Origin: Turritopsis dohrnii
Lineage: Eukaryota; Cnidaria; Hydrozoa; Anthoathecata; Oceaniidae
Direction of reading: 5' to 3'
NCBI GenBank assembly: GCA_027922465.2
Contig: BQMF02000101.1
Span: 1 to 64,000, forward strand
Length of the DNA stretch: 64,000 nt
In this document: piece after piece, positions 1 to 7,612 of the stretch
How positions within the stretch are numbered: position 1 is the first letter of the stretch
Layout: every line of letters starts with the position of its first letter
Notes under the pieces: model-generated
Seen by the model: the letters and a program-made list of their open reading frames with translations, nothing else
Told to the model about the DNA's origin: nothing
The model's database searches: none
Translations under genes and position numbers: made by a program

Positions 1-674
1 CATCAGATATATCGCTTTCATTGTGAATTGTTTCCATATTGCTATTAAACGCCTTATCGACGTAGATTGTTGCTTCAGGATTGGATAGATCTTCTTTTCT
101 CCAGTTGATCCACACAGTTGCTTGAATTTTTATTGATTTTTATTTTGAGTTCTCCCATAATCAGATCGCTTAAAATGGGTCGAACCTTTTCGAGAAACGA
201 ATCAACGTCCTTTTTTCCATCTGAGTTTATCTTGAACCTTTTGTAAGAACCCTCAAACGCCATTTCAATGGGGACAAACGCCTCTGGTTCCACCAGTTTT
301 TCATCTTTTTCATCATTTTCATCTTTTTCATCATTCTTCCTCTTGTAGAGATTGAGAATCTTCTTCTTCATCTCTCTGAAAGCGCTACTCACTTTCTCAC
401 GAATAGGTTTAGGTATGTGATTTACTAACCAATCTCTCCATTCATTCAACTTGCTTTTCACAACATGTCGAGATTTTCCCATTTCTTGTTGCTCAAACAA
501 ATCCATATCTTGTTGGGTAGGAATAATTGGAACAGGTCTTGGTGGTGGAATAGGTCGGACAGGTGGGTTTGCTAATAATTCGATCAACTCAGCTTTTCTG
601 AGTTTTGAGTAGCCAGGTATGCCACGCTCTCTCGCGATAGCTTTTAATTCAACAACAGTATTTTTAGTAGTCAT
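1..674 (-). pseudogene. polB: Family B DNA polymerase of copy A, N-terminal fragment
   Basis: This is the start of the Polinton polymerase gene; the rest lies beyond the window. The first 170 or so residues match the start of the polymerase at 7613-11528. They comprise a SAP/Rho_N-like segment (about residues 5-35), a Pro/Arg-rich linker shorter than in copy B, and a basic helical stretch. Near 125-150 the reading frame shifts, and the matching downstream sequence continues in another frame to base 1, so this copy is broken here. No catalytic motif is contained in the fragment. Confidence 0.8.
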
Positions 675-768
675 GTTGTATAATTATTATTTGTGTAATA
701 TTTAAGTGATCATGATTTCTTTAAGGTAGTTTAGAAATTTCCAATTTTTTCAGACTATATAGTTAACA

Positions 769-794
769 TTTGTTACTCGATTTTAAGTAACAAA
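769..794 (-). terminator. Hairpin at the 3' end of the SAP-like gene (copy A)
   Basis: TTTGTTACT and AGTAACAAA form a 9-bp perfect stem around an 8-nt loop, just downstream of the minus-strand SAP-like gene and before the polymerase start. The same hairpin occurs in copy B at 11614-11638 with a shorter loop. I infer a transcript 3'-end signal from position. Confidence 0.5.
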
Positions 795-807
795 AAAAAC
801 ACAGCCT

Positions 808-1110
808 CTACAAGGTTGAGCGAGCCAATTTTTTTTGTTTCCGAACCATCTTTTTCTGCTCATTATTATGCTCTCGATATCTGAGATATTTTTCTTCATT
901 GTTATTTATCCAGTTTGAATAGCGTGTATAAAATGCTTGTTTCGTATCAGGATCGAGAGTATAAGATGGATCCTTATCATTTTTTTCAAGTACCTCAAGC
1001 AATTTAGCTTTGTTCATTTGGTTAACATATTTTATTTTTCGTGACGCACATAATGCTCGTAACGCACTAGAACCCATTGATTGGTAATCTGATTCTGTTT
1101 TGTCGGTCAT
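808..1110 (-). CDS. Small SAP-like protein, possibly DNA binding (copy A)
   Basis: The 100-residue protein has a SAP-like helix-extended-helix segment at about residues 13-44, with the pattern LRALCASRK and KAKLLEVLEK, resembling the segment at the start of the polymerase. The C-terminal half is very rich in Lys, Arg and Asn. I infer a small DNA-binding protein. It lies between the polymerase and the integrase and diverges from the integrase across a 107-bp spacer. In copy B the gene has small indels, so only this copy is open. The function is not recognised beyond the fold. Confidence 0.6.
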   Translation of the reverse strand: MTDKTESDYQSMGSSALRALCASRKIKYVNQMNKAKLLEVLEKNDKDPSYTLDPDTKQAFYTRYSNWINNNEEKYLRYREHNNEQKKMVRKQKKLARSTL

Positions 1111-1217
1111 GTTTATTCTTTATATAAAGATAATAAAAACTTTTAAGCCACTTTTCTCGTGTCATTTTTTTTTTAACAAAATGAGCTAAAATAAAACGTT
1201 GTTTATAAATAAAAAAA
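1111..1217. promoter_or_regulatory. Divergent promoter region, SAP-like gene and integrase
   Basis: The 107-bp AT-rich spacer separates two divergent start codons and is nearly repeated in copy B (11958-12058). TATA-like stretches lie close to each start (TTTATATAAAG near the SAP-like start, GTTTATAAAT just before the integrase start). Promoter function is inferred from position and conservation. Confidence 0.4.
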
Positions 1218-2201
1218 ATGTCAGACACTAAACTTCAAGAGATTTATTATCAACCTCAAAACTTATGGAAAGGACAAAAGGCTGTTCGCAATCTAAGAGG
1301 ATTTGGTTTCAAACCGAAGGAAATTAAGAAGTGGCTATCAAAACAAGCTTTGTGGCAGGTACATCTACCGACAACGAAAAGGATCAAACGTCCACATTAT
1401 GAGGTAACTAAACCGAATGAGATTCATCAATTTGATATATTGTATATGCCTAGTGATATGCTATATGGTAATAAATACAAGTACATCTTATCCGGTATCG
1501 ATGTTGCTTCACGCTATAAGGTGGCTCGACCTTTGAATACTAAGAGAGCGAAAGAGGTTGCCGCTATGATTGAAGACATCTACAAGGTTGGACCGTTAAC
1601 TTATCCAAAAGTATTTCAATGTGATAACGGTTCAGAATTCAAAGCGGATGTATCAAAGCTGTTGGAGAAGAATAACGTCGAAATTAAAAGAGTAACTACT
1701 AAATATAAACATACCCATACAGCGTTTGTCGAGGCGTTGAACAAGATACTTGCTGAAAATTTATTCAAAATACAAGATGCTCAAGAACTGAAAGATTCGA
1801 AAAAGGTATCATCTACGTGGGTCAAATATTTGTATAAACTTGCGGATAGATTAAACGATACGAAGACGCAGATGATCGATATGAAACCGAAAGATGCCAT
1901 CAAATTGAAAGAGGTGCCTCTCGCTAAACGAGAGAGCTATCCATCTGAAGTAAAAGTACCTCAAGATGGTTTGTATAGATATCTATTGCAACCGGGTGAA
2001 GAGCACGATGACCATCGAAAAAGAGCAACAGATATCATATGGTCAAAGAGGGTATATAGATTGAGTGAGGTGATAGATCAACCTGGTAACCGTGTAATGT
2101 ATTACCTTAAAGATGGACCTGAACGATCTTTTGTGAAAGAAGAGCTGATGTTGATACCTGAGGATACAGAGCTACCTCCTGATTATGTGCAATGTTGGTG
2201 A
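1218..2201 (+). CDS. Retroviral-type DD35E integrase (copy A, intact)
   Basis: Inserts the element into host DNA. The 327-residue protein has an N-terminal helical region (1-60), an RNase-H-fold core with Asp73 (HQFDILYMP), Asp136 (QCDNGSEF) and Glu172 (FVEALNKIL), giving exactly 35 residues between the second and third acids, and a C-terminal SH3/chromo-like segment (about 275-325). This is the rve-type integrase characteristic of Polintons/Mavericks. It is complete here while the copy B version has lost the N-terminal frame. It is convergent with the next gene, and a hairpin separates them. Confidence 0.9.
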   Translation: MSDTKLQEIYYQPQNLWKGQKAVRNLRGFGFKPKEIKKWLSKQALWQVHLPTTKRIKRPHYEVTKPNEIHQFDILYMPSDMLYGNKYKYILSGIDVASRYKVARPLNTKRAKEVAAMIEDIYKVGPLTYPKVFQCDNGSEFKADVSKLLEKNNVEIKRVTTKYKHTHTAFVEALNKILAENLFKIQDAQELKDSKKVSSTWVKYLYKLADRLNDTKTQMIDMKPKDAIKLKEVPLAKRESYPSEVKVPQDGLYRYLLQPGEEHDDHRKRATDIIWSKRVYRLSEVIDQPGNRVMYYLKDGPERSFVKEELMLIPEDTELPPDYVQCW

Positions 2202-2217
2202 ACCGTAAATACAAAGT

Positions 2218-2242
2218 ATCTTTACTAGAAACAAGTAAAGAT
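2218..2242. terminator. Hairpin between convergent genes (copy A, integrase end)
   Basis: ATCTTTACT and AGTAAAGAT make a 9-bp stem with a 7-nt loop, between the integrase stop and the stop of the opposing gene. The same hairpin stands at 13058-13082 in copy B. A bidirectional transcript-end signal is inferred. Confidence 0.5.
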
Positions 2243-2262
2243 GAGTCGTCTAGCAACGAGGT

Positions 2263-2601
2263 TTAGTGCCACATAATGTCATAATCAAAGAATTGCCTTT
2301 CATGATTCTTTTCAGATTGTTTGAGCCCCTTCGGTCTGACGAAGGCTTCTCTAGAATTCCAACCATAATCCTTCAACTCAACGCAAAGTCTTGCAGGCAA
2401 CCATGTCTTATATAAATTTCCTGTTCTGTCTTGGACCTCTGCATACATAGCTTTTCCAGACCCAAATTCAGATGCAGGTGTGTCTATCTCAACCACAGAT
2501 TTAACATGATAAATCACGTTTTCAGTTAGCTCTCTCCACTTTGTGATTGGAGTAATTTGTTCCATGTTTTGTTCAAATGTTGCAACTGTTGGGAATTCCA
2601 T
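2263..2601 (-). CDS. Small conserved Polinton protein, 112 residues (copy A)
   Basis: The protein starts MEFPTVATFEQ and looks mostly beta-strand, with a central stretch containing AMYAEVQDRTGNLYKTWLPA. That pattern could suit a small OB-like nucleic-acid-binding fold, but this is a guess. There is no signal peptide or membrane segment. Copy B has a 106-residue version in which the region around residues 40-50 differs by indels that keep the frame, so the gene is conserved as coding sequence. Confidence 0.6.
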   Translation of the reverse strand: MEFPTVATFEQNMEQITPITKWRELTENVIYHVKSVVEIDTPASEFGSGKAMYAEVQDRTGNLYKTWLPARLCVELKDYGWNSREAFVRPKGLKQSEKNHERQFFDYDIMWH

Positions 2602-2671
2602 TGTCTATATACTTGTGATCATATTTCTTTATATCACTTTTTCAAATTGAGGAACACACAAGCACATCCTA

Positions 2672-3265
2672 CTAACCATTTTCGGTTATGGATTTTTTCA
2701 GGTTTTGGAGTTCTATCATCAAACTTTTTTGAAATTGATTTTGGGTTTCAGTCTCCATCTTTCTATCTGTAGAACTGAGTCCTTCTAAAGCTTTGTAATA
2801 TGTTCCCTGCAAAACCTGGAATTCTTTGTAATTGATCCTTCCATCAGTCAGCGCCTGACTTATGTTAGTTTCGAACACTGCGATTGAGGATGTAACAATA
2901 TCATATAATTTTATCACTTTTTCTACTTTCTTTTGATATCTTTTGATGACAACTGTGGTAAGTCCGGTACAGATAGAGCCAGCTAGGGCTACACCACCTA
3001 ATCCTGCAGAAATAGGTATTCCGATAATAGTAGCCCCTGTTGCAATTGAACCGATGCCAGAGCCAATGGTTATAGCGCTTGAGCTAGCATTTACTAGCAT
3101 CGATCGTTCTATCGCCTTGTTGTATTTCTTGAGCTTGATACTAAACTTGTCCTTCAGTTTTATCAACTTTTCAAACTCAGAATTTATTACGCTTGCGTTA
3201 AACTTTTCCTGCTCACTCAAATCCTCAGGAGCAGTGGGTAGTTTTGGATAAATTTTAAAACTCAT
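2672..3265 (-). CDS. Glycine-rich membrane-hairpin protein, 197 residues (copy A)
   Basis: The N-terminal 60 residues are charged and helical. A long hydrophobic segment rich in Gly, Ala, Ile and Ser (about 60-108, GSGIGSIATGATIIGIP then SAGLGGVALAGSI) can form two closely packed membrane helices. A Lys-rich helix and a helical tail follow. I do not know its function; a virion membrane-active or membrane-associated protein is a reasonable inference. Copy B has a 198-residue near-identical version. The start is set by a 56-bp divergent promoter shared with the next gene. Confidence 0.65.
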   Translation of the reverse strand: MSFKIYPKLPTAPEDLSEQEKFNASVINSEFEKLIKLKDKFSIKLKKYNKAIERSMLVNASSSAITIGSGIGSIATGATIIGIPISAGLGGVALAGSICTGLTTVVIKRYQKKVEKVIKLYDIVTSSIAVFETNISQALTDGRINYKEFQVLQGTYYKALEGLSSTDRKMETETQNQFQKSLMIELQNLKKSITENG

Positions 3266-3321
3266 ATTTAGAGGGATGTTATAACATAATATAATAATAA
3301 ATTATCCTCTAAATAAATAAA
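3266..3321. promoter_or_regulatory. Mirrored divergent promoter with inverted TTTAGAGG motif
   Basis: TTTAGAGG at 3267-3274 and its reverse complement CCTCTAAA at 3306-3313 sit just upstream of the two divergent start codons, so each gene is preceded by the same CCTCTAAAT element. The motif and spacing recur at 14088-14133 in copy B. I infer a promoter element or operator used in both directions. Confidence 0.45.
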
Positions 3322-4605
3322 ATGGCGGACATTGACATTGACCCCTTTGGAGAACATAGGATGACGACAGATGAAACAACCGATGAGACGTTTCCTCTCA
3401 TACCGACCGGTGACCGTACGGGTGCACAGATACATACATCAGGTGACCGAGAAACATCATTTGGAGGTCACAGTCTGCATACTAGAGTTTTGAAAGAACT
3501 AGTTGAAGGGCTGTATGATAGATTATCCGAAAAATACCGGTCAAAACCTGAGACGTTATATACCGATCAGTTTGAAATTAGAGATGGTGAATTATACTAC
3601 AAAGACGGTAGCAAACCATTGACAAACAATGGAAGACTAAGGGCTACCGGTACTATAGCTGACATATTGGGTAAGAACAGGTTACGCAGTTTAGGGTATG
3701 ATATACCTAAGAGCAAATTTTCAGCCAGACAGGCAGCTGTGCTTAATAAAATAGCAGAAGACCTTCCTTCGACATCTAAAATCACAACAGCAACCGATGT
3801 AGAGTTGGAAGATATGTCCGGTGATGTGGTGAACAGTACGGAAGATTTAATTTCAACGCTTAGACAACAATCGGTCGATCATGAAATGACTCAGACCGGC
3901 GATCTATTTGAATATCCTGTACGTGAGCTGTTAGGATTGGATAAAGCGCTGAGAAACATACGAGGAGGTCTTCAGGAAGAGGTTGCGAAAAAGGTTCGAA
4001 TAGAACATCATATCGATAAGGAAAAAAACAAGTTGGAAGAAATGGAAAATGATGCAACATACACAGATGAACAACGAAAAGAGGTCGAAGATCGAATGGA
4101 TGGATTACGTGAAGAGTTGAAAGCTAGGAAAGAGAACATTGATATTCTCAAAGGTAAATTAAACAGTCAAGTTACGAGCATCAAAGAAACCATTGCTAAA
4201 GTCCTCGACAAAGATACCTCATTAGGTGAAAGGATACGAACACTATTCCGTGAACAAGGTATAACAATCGTTAGCATTCTGACAGCGTTTGGTATGGCTA
4301 TAGGTGTTCGTGTGGAAGCTTTGTTACCATCTGGAGGTGGAAGCTCAGTAAGTCACTCACAAAATCCTGATGATAAAAAGGACGGTGCAAAGGAATGGAT
4401 AAAAAATAAACTCAAGGCGTTAGCATCACTTCTAGGTAGATTAGCATCTAAAGCGGCAGAGGCTTTACCAGGAATAATTGGGTCTATCGTATCATGGATA
4501 TTGAACAGAGCAAAAGAAGTTGTAGGTTGGTTGAGTCAAAATTTATGGGCTTTGATTGTAGGGGTTGGATGGATGATCTATACATACCTTGTCACTAGAC
4601 GGTAA
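3322..4605 (+). CDS. Polinton coiled-coil protein with membrane-active C-terminus (copy A)
   Basis: The 427-residue protein begins with an acidic Thr-rich tail (1-45). A globular middle follows (about 50-200), then a long charged coiled coil (about 220-300), a hydrophobic helix near 310-330, a Gly/Ser-rich linker, an amphipathic Lys/Ala/Leu region (KNKLKALASLLGRLASKAA) and a C-terminal membrane segment ending VTRR. I do not recognise a named family. The amphipathic end recalls membrane-lytic virion proteins, which is an inference. Copy B has a 429-residue version differing mainly in the linker. Confidence 0.65.
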   Translation: MADIDIDPFGEHRMTTDETTDETFPLIPTGDRTGAQIHTSGDRETSFGGHSLHTRVLKELVEGLYDRLSEKYRSKPETLYTDQFEIRDGELYYKDGSKPLTNNGRLRATGTIADILGKNRLRSLGYDIPKSKFSARQAAVLNKIAEDLPSTSKITTATDVELEDMSGDVVNSTEDLISTLRQQSVDHEMTQTGDLFEYPVRELLGLDKALRNIRGGLQEEVAKKVRIEHHIDKEKNKLEEMENDATYTDEQRKEVEDRMDGLREELKARKENIDILKGKLNSQVTSIKETIAKVLDKDTSLGERIRTLFREQGITIVSILTAFGMAIGVRVEALLPSGGGSSVSHSQNPDDKKDGAKEWIKNKLKALASLLGRLASKAAEALPGIIGSIVSWILNRAKEVVGWLSQNLWALIVGVGWMIYTYLVTRR

Positions 4606-4620
4606 CCATCTGAAAGTGTA

Positions 4621-4645
4621 TATGTTACATGTATCGTGTAACATA
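4621..4645. terminator. Hairpin between convergent genes (copy A, 427-residue gene end)
   Basis: TATGTTACATG pairs with CGTGTAACATA across a 3-nt loop. It makes an 11-bp stem in RNA with one G-U wobble. Copy B (15453-15477) has the same stem with that position as a full G-C pair, so the structure is kept where the sequence changed. Confidence 0.55.
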
Positions 4646-4665
4646 ATTTTTTTTGTTGATGGTCT

Positions 4666-5088
4666 TCATCTTTCAAAATACCACACAATTCCACCAATAT
4701 TGAGCATACTCATAGCTATAAAAGTCAATTCCCTTTCATGTTGATCATGACTCGGTGTATAAAAGTCGCTCAATACAGGCTCTCGTGGTAGCGGTTCAAG
4801 ATGATTACTAAACACCCTATTGTACTCTCTCATTGCATCATTTAGCTCTATGAATTTTGAATCAGCCTTCTTTTCGAGCATGAGCTGCTTATTGATAAAA
4901 TCGATCCTTTTCTGTCGTTTTTGCTGCCATTCAATCTGTGCTTTTTGTACTTTTTCTATGGCCAGATCATGACGTTTTCTTTCCCTATTGATTCTGTCTT
5001 TGGATAAACTTGAAAACAGATAGCTTGATCCTGTGAAAGCCAAAGCGTTAGCCAAAGCTCCACCCAACATCATTGCGATAGAAGCCAT
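4666..5088 (-). CDS. Two-membrane-segment protein with central coiled coil (copy A)
   Basis: The 140-residue protein has a hydrophobic start (MLGGALANALAFTG, 7-26), a strongly charged helical centre (about 30-90, many Arg/Lys/Glu/Gln) and a hydrophobic end (FIAMSMLNIGGIVWYF). It lies 2 bp from the next upstream gene on the same strand, suggesting shared transcription with the following membrane-protein genes. The function is unknown; copy B is nearly identical. Confidence 0.6.
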   Translation of the reverse strand: MASIAMMLGGALANALAFTGSSYLFSSLSKDRINRERKRHDLAIEKVQKAQIEWQQKRQKRIDFINKQLMLEKKADSKFIELNDAMREYNRVFSNHLEPLPREPVLSDFYTPSHDQHERELTFIAMSMLNIGGIVWYFER

Positions 5089-5090
5089 AT

Positions 5091-5318
5091 TTAGATATTG
5101 ATATTTTCAGGCAAAATCTTTTGTTTGATTAAGTAGTCCTTTGTCACTTCACTAGCGGCGATAATGGCAACTAGTTTTCCCGTATCTTCCAAGTCGAACT
5201 TTTGAATAGAGGGAGGTGTCATTTTTAACACCTTTTTTCCTAGCATAGAGTAGCCGATAGCGAAAACGCAGACGACTGATGCATGATATAAATCGTTGAT
5301 GATACTTTTCTTGTCCAT
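5091..5318 (-). CDS. Small membrane protein, 75 residues (copy A)
   Basis: A short protein with one or two hydrophobic helices (about 9-28 and 45-57) and a polar end (KQKILPENINI). It is nearly identical in copy B and forms a tight minus-strand group with its neighbours. I do not recognise a function. Confidence 0.55.
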   Translation of the reverse strand: MDKKSIINDLYHASVVCVFAIGYSMLGKKVLKMTPPSIQKFDLEDTGKLVAIIAASEVTKDYLIKQKILPENINI

Positions 5319-5345
5319 GTTTGTTATATATACATTTTTTTCTTT

Positions 5346-5690
5346 TTAGTCCATTTCATGTTTATTGATTTTCACTGGTATTTTAGATTTTTGTGGAAGG
5401 GGGGTGGATGGTGACCCACGGGGTAATATTTGCTCTTTCTTTTTATACACAAAATAAGCAAATCCGCCAACTAAACCGAGAGCTATTATTCCACCTACAC
5501 CATAGGTGTAGTTCATAGGTTGTTCATTTGGTTTGGTGAGAGAGTCATCAGGCTTCTTCACTTCTTTTTGAGGTGACACTTGTTTTAATTGTTCTCGTTT
5601 TTTACGGTTGTATTCCGCCAACTTCTTACCCGCTTCAACCTTTTTTGGGTTCTTCGTTGTCACTTGAATGGGAGTCTGTTCTTCTGACAT
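5346..5690 (-). CDS. Single-pass membrane protein, basic N-terminus (copy A)
   Basis: The 114-residue protein has a very basic polar head (KNPKKVEAGKKLAEYNRKKR), a membrane helix at about 66-84 (GGIIALGLVGGFAYFV) followed by KKK, and a Pro/Lys-rich tail. It overlaps the end of the upstream gene by 56 bp in another frame, and the overlap is preserved in copy B. The function is not known. Confidence 0.55.
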   Translation of the reverse strand: MSEEQTPIQVTTKNPKKVEAGKKLAEYNRKKREQLKQVSPQKEVKKPDDSLTKPNEQPMNYTYGVGGIIALGLVGGFAYFVYKKKEQILPRGSPSTPLPQKSKIPVKINKHEMD

Positions 5691-6279
5691 TTTTATTATC
5701 TGCTGTATTTATATTATCATCGGATTTATTTAAATTCCTTTCATTGATATAATGCTTCCCAGTAATAAGTCCAACACTGAGTGGTGATAATAATGAGCCG
5801 AATTTATAATATAAGTCACATGTAAATCTTTGAAGGGCAGAGTTTAAGAAAGGGTCATTTTCCAGGTCATTGCTCAGCGCTTCTTGATTGTTTATTCCTA
5901 ACGTTGCACAAGCCCCCATGGAATAAATACGTATCAGTGATTTCCCCAAGGATTTTACCATTTGACCTGATAGTTTAGCCTCGTAGATACTAAAAAGTTT
6001 TTCTACCTCTTCATCTTTGAGTTTGTTAATTTGCTCTTCCGTGTACATTTTCCCTAAGTATAGCTTGCTATTTCCAGTTAAGACACACTCGAGTAATTTT
6101 TGTCTTTTACCATCTGAAGGTGGAAATTCACCCGGAACATCATAACTCTGGTTGATTAAATTATCGATCGCTGTTTCCACCATTTTTATTAGAGAGAGGT
6201 ATTTTTTTAACACAAAATAAAAGTAAAATAGCGAGATCAGCAGTATGCTTAATAACACGAAGTTGACATATTCTATCAT
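5635..6279 (-). CDS. Membrane-anchored protein with globular domain, 214 residues (copy A)
   Basis: A signal-anchor-like helix at residues 7-26 (VLLSILLISLFYFYFVLKK) precedes a soluble domain of about 140 residues with three Cys and a short second hydrophobic region near 160-170. The C-terminal tail is Asn/Asp/Ser-rich and charged. It shows no Cys-protease His/Cys dyad pattern that I can recognise. Upstream lies the 44-bp tandem repeat. Copy B is close to identical. Confidence 0.55.
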   Translation of the reverse strand: MIEYVNFVLLSILLISLFYFYFVLKKYLSLIKMVETAIDNLINQSYDVPGEFPPSDGKRQKLLECVLTGNSKLYLGKMYTEEQINKLKDEEVEKLFSIYEAKLSGQMVKSLGKSLIRIYSMGACATLGINNQEALSNDLENDPFLNSALQRFTCDLYYKFGSLLSPLSVGLITGKHYINERNLNKSDDNINTADNKNVRRTDSHSSDNEEPKKG

Positions 6280-6310
6280 TTTGTTGTGTTTGTTATAATT
6301 TTCTTATACC

Positions 6311-6522
6311 CTCTTATAATTATGTTGAAATTTGTTGTATAAGAGTTTGCTGTCCTCTTATAATTATGTTGAAATTTGTTGTATAAGAGTTTGCTGTCCT
6401 CTTATAATTATGTTGAAATTTGTTGTATAAGAGTTTGCTGTCCTCTTATAATTTTGTTGAAATTTGTTGTATAAGAGTTTGCTGTCCTCTTATAATTATG
6501 TAAGACAAAATAATTATAAGAG
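6311..6522. repeat. 44-bp tandem repeat, 4 units plus part, ending in a hairpin (copy A)
   Basis: Units start at 6311, 6355, 6399 and 6443, with a partial one from 6487. Each begins CTCTTATAATT and contains GTATAAGAG. The last partial unit is followed by an inverted copy (ATAATTATAAGAG), giving a perfect stem of about 13-15 bp. The array fills the spacer between two divergent genes; copy B has seven full units at the same place. A regulatory or replication role is inferred. Confidence 0.85.
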
Positions 6523-6588
6523 GATGATGATGTTTAATAATATATTCTAACATTGTTAAATAAATAAACATTGTTTACTTAAACAATT

Positions 6589-6837
6589 ATGTTCGATGAT
6601 GAATCCTCAGATGATGATATTATATTTTCCCATCAAGATACAAAAAAGGTTACTTTTAATGATAAAGTAATGGTCCATTATATCTATGCTTGTGAATCTC
6701 GTAGAAGTAACTGGATAGAGGCTGCTGTTGACAGAGTACGCTTTGAATCGAGGATTAAACATATTGGTAAAATTCTAGATCCTGTATTGAGACGTAAATT
6801 ATTCTCTTACAGGAGTCTTATAGGGGTCTTACAGTAG
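6589..6837 (+). CDS. GADD34/PPP1R15-like PP1-recruiting protein (copy A)
   Basis: The 82-residue protein has an acidic head (DDESSDDD), then KKVTFNDKVMVHYI at 19-32 containing an RVxF-type PP1 docking motif (KVTF), then NW at 41-42 and DRVRFESRI at 48-56. This order and spacing matches the conserved C-terminal core of PPP1R15A/B, which holds PP1 and directs it to phospho-eIF2alpha; African swine fever virus DP71L and herpes simplex ICP34.5 use the same core. I infer a cofactor reversing eIF2alpha phosphorylation during infection. It is followed by a hairpin and converges on the ATPase gene. The start after the acidic ATG is the only plausible one. Confidence 0.65.
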   Translation: MFDDESSDDDIIFSHQDTKKVTFNDKVMVHYIYACESRRSNWIEAAVDRVRFESRIKHIGKILDPVLRRKLFSYRSLIGVLQ

Positions 6838-6858
6838 CCTTATAGGAGTCTTACAGTT

Positions 6859-6883
6859 TTTGTTACAAGAGTCATGTAACAAA
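6859..6883. terminator. Hairpin between convergent genes (copy A, GADD34-like gene end)
   Basis: TTTGTTACA and TGTAACAAA make a 9-bp stem with a 7-nt loop (AGAGTCA) between two converging stop codons. It is identical in copy B at 17823-17847. Confidence 0.5.
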
Positions 6884-6897
6884 TAACGTCAACCTGT

Positions 6898-7191
6898 TTA
6901 ACAAATCGCATACGTTCTCGGATGTTCCATTCTCATGACTAGGCACGTGTGTTTCCCTCCTTTCAGTTTTTCCTTGACATCTTTCAATTCTTCTTGTGAA
7001 TCAATCACATCATTCTCTTCATGAATAGTGGCTAGATCGTTTCAATCTTTTGGATACCACACATATAACATTTTAGCTTGTCGTCGTAAATTTTTAGGTA
7101 TAGCTGTGTATGATTGTGTAAGTAACCATAGCGAATGATTTCGATGTCTACCGCTAATTGCCAACTCGAGCAAAGGCTGTCTCTTTTTGTC
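6898..7191 (-). pseudogene. Packaging ATPase of copy A, truncated C-terminal part
   Basis: This is the last 98 or so codons of the A32-like ATPase (compare 17861-18466), including the segment LLELAISGRHRNHSLWLLTQ. It is cut off at 7191/7192 where the left terminal repeat of copy B begins, so Walker A and B are missing. A TGA nonsense codon near 7038 replaces an Arg codon of copy B. Reading across the junction gives a chimeric ORF (7042-7305) that is not a real gene. Confidence 0.85.
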
Positions 7192-7462
7192 AGAGATAGG
7201 AAAGTGCCGATTATAGGACAAAACTATGACGTCATCAGAAATCATATGATTTCGGGGAATTTCCCTACTATAGCTAATATTATCATATAAGATCTTTGTT
7301 TTCATAACGCGATACGAGTTATGAAACGTGTTATTATTATAACCACAAATTACTCATAAATGTAAACAATTAAATATCTCATAACAAAAATGTCCATGGG
7401 AAATACCCGATTGTAGTAAAAAGCAGTTTGTAGTAGTTTAAACTTTATAACATAAATGAGTT
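7192..7462 (+). repeat. Left terminal inverted repeat of copy B
   Basis: The sequence matches the reverse complement of 22249-22492 with a few indels. Shared blocks include AGAGATAGGAAAGTGC at the tip, GGAATTTCCCTACTATAGCT, ATAACGCGATACGAGTTATG and GTAAAAAGCAGTTTGTAG. The exact inner boundary is uncertain by some tens of bases. Confidence 0.85.
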
Positions 7463-7612
7463 AACAATACATATGACATACAGACACACACAGACACAGA
7501 CACAGATCATCGTTGCAGTCAAAAAAGATCTTCAAAGTCAATAGGTATCATGTATAATTTGTTTATCTTGTTTTTTTTTATTTTGTTTTTTTGTTTTTTT
7601 ACCTCTTACCTC
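7463..7612. other. Spacer between left terminal repeat and polymerase stop
   Basis: The 150 bp hold a short ACAGAC-type microsatellite (about 7473-7506) and T-runs before the polymerase stop. I see no gene and no hairpin of the kind found at other gene ends. Confidence 0.6.

Larger units (their letters stand above)
1..7191 (-). mobile_element. Polinton-like element, copy A (partial)
   Basis: Genes between 1 and 7191 match those of the complete element at 7192-22492 in order, strand and most of their sequence. Copy A enters the window inside the DNA polymerase gene and stops inside the packaging ATPase gene, exactly where the terminal inverted repeat of copy B begins. It therefore lacks the capsid genes and its own right end; its left end lies outside the window. 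The integrase, the SAP-like gene and the membrane-protein genes are open, while the polymerase and ATPase fragments are broken. The strand given follows the polymerase. Confidence 0.85.

Noticed and set aside
2943..3251. 102-residue ORF on the plus strand, also present in copy B at 13764-14072
   Set aside because: It is the antisense reading of the glycine-rich membrane protein; its conservation follows from that gene.
7042..7305. 87-residue ORF across the junction of the two Polinton copies
   Set aside because: Its first half is terminal-repeat sequence and its second half a fragment of the ATPase; it is a product of the junction, not a gene.
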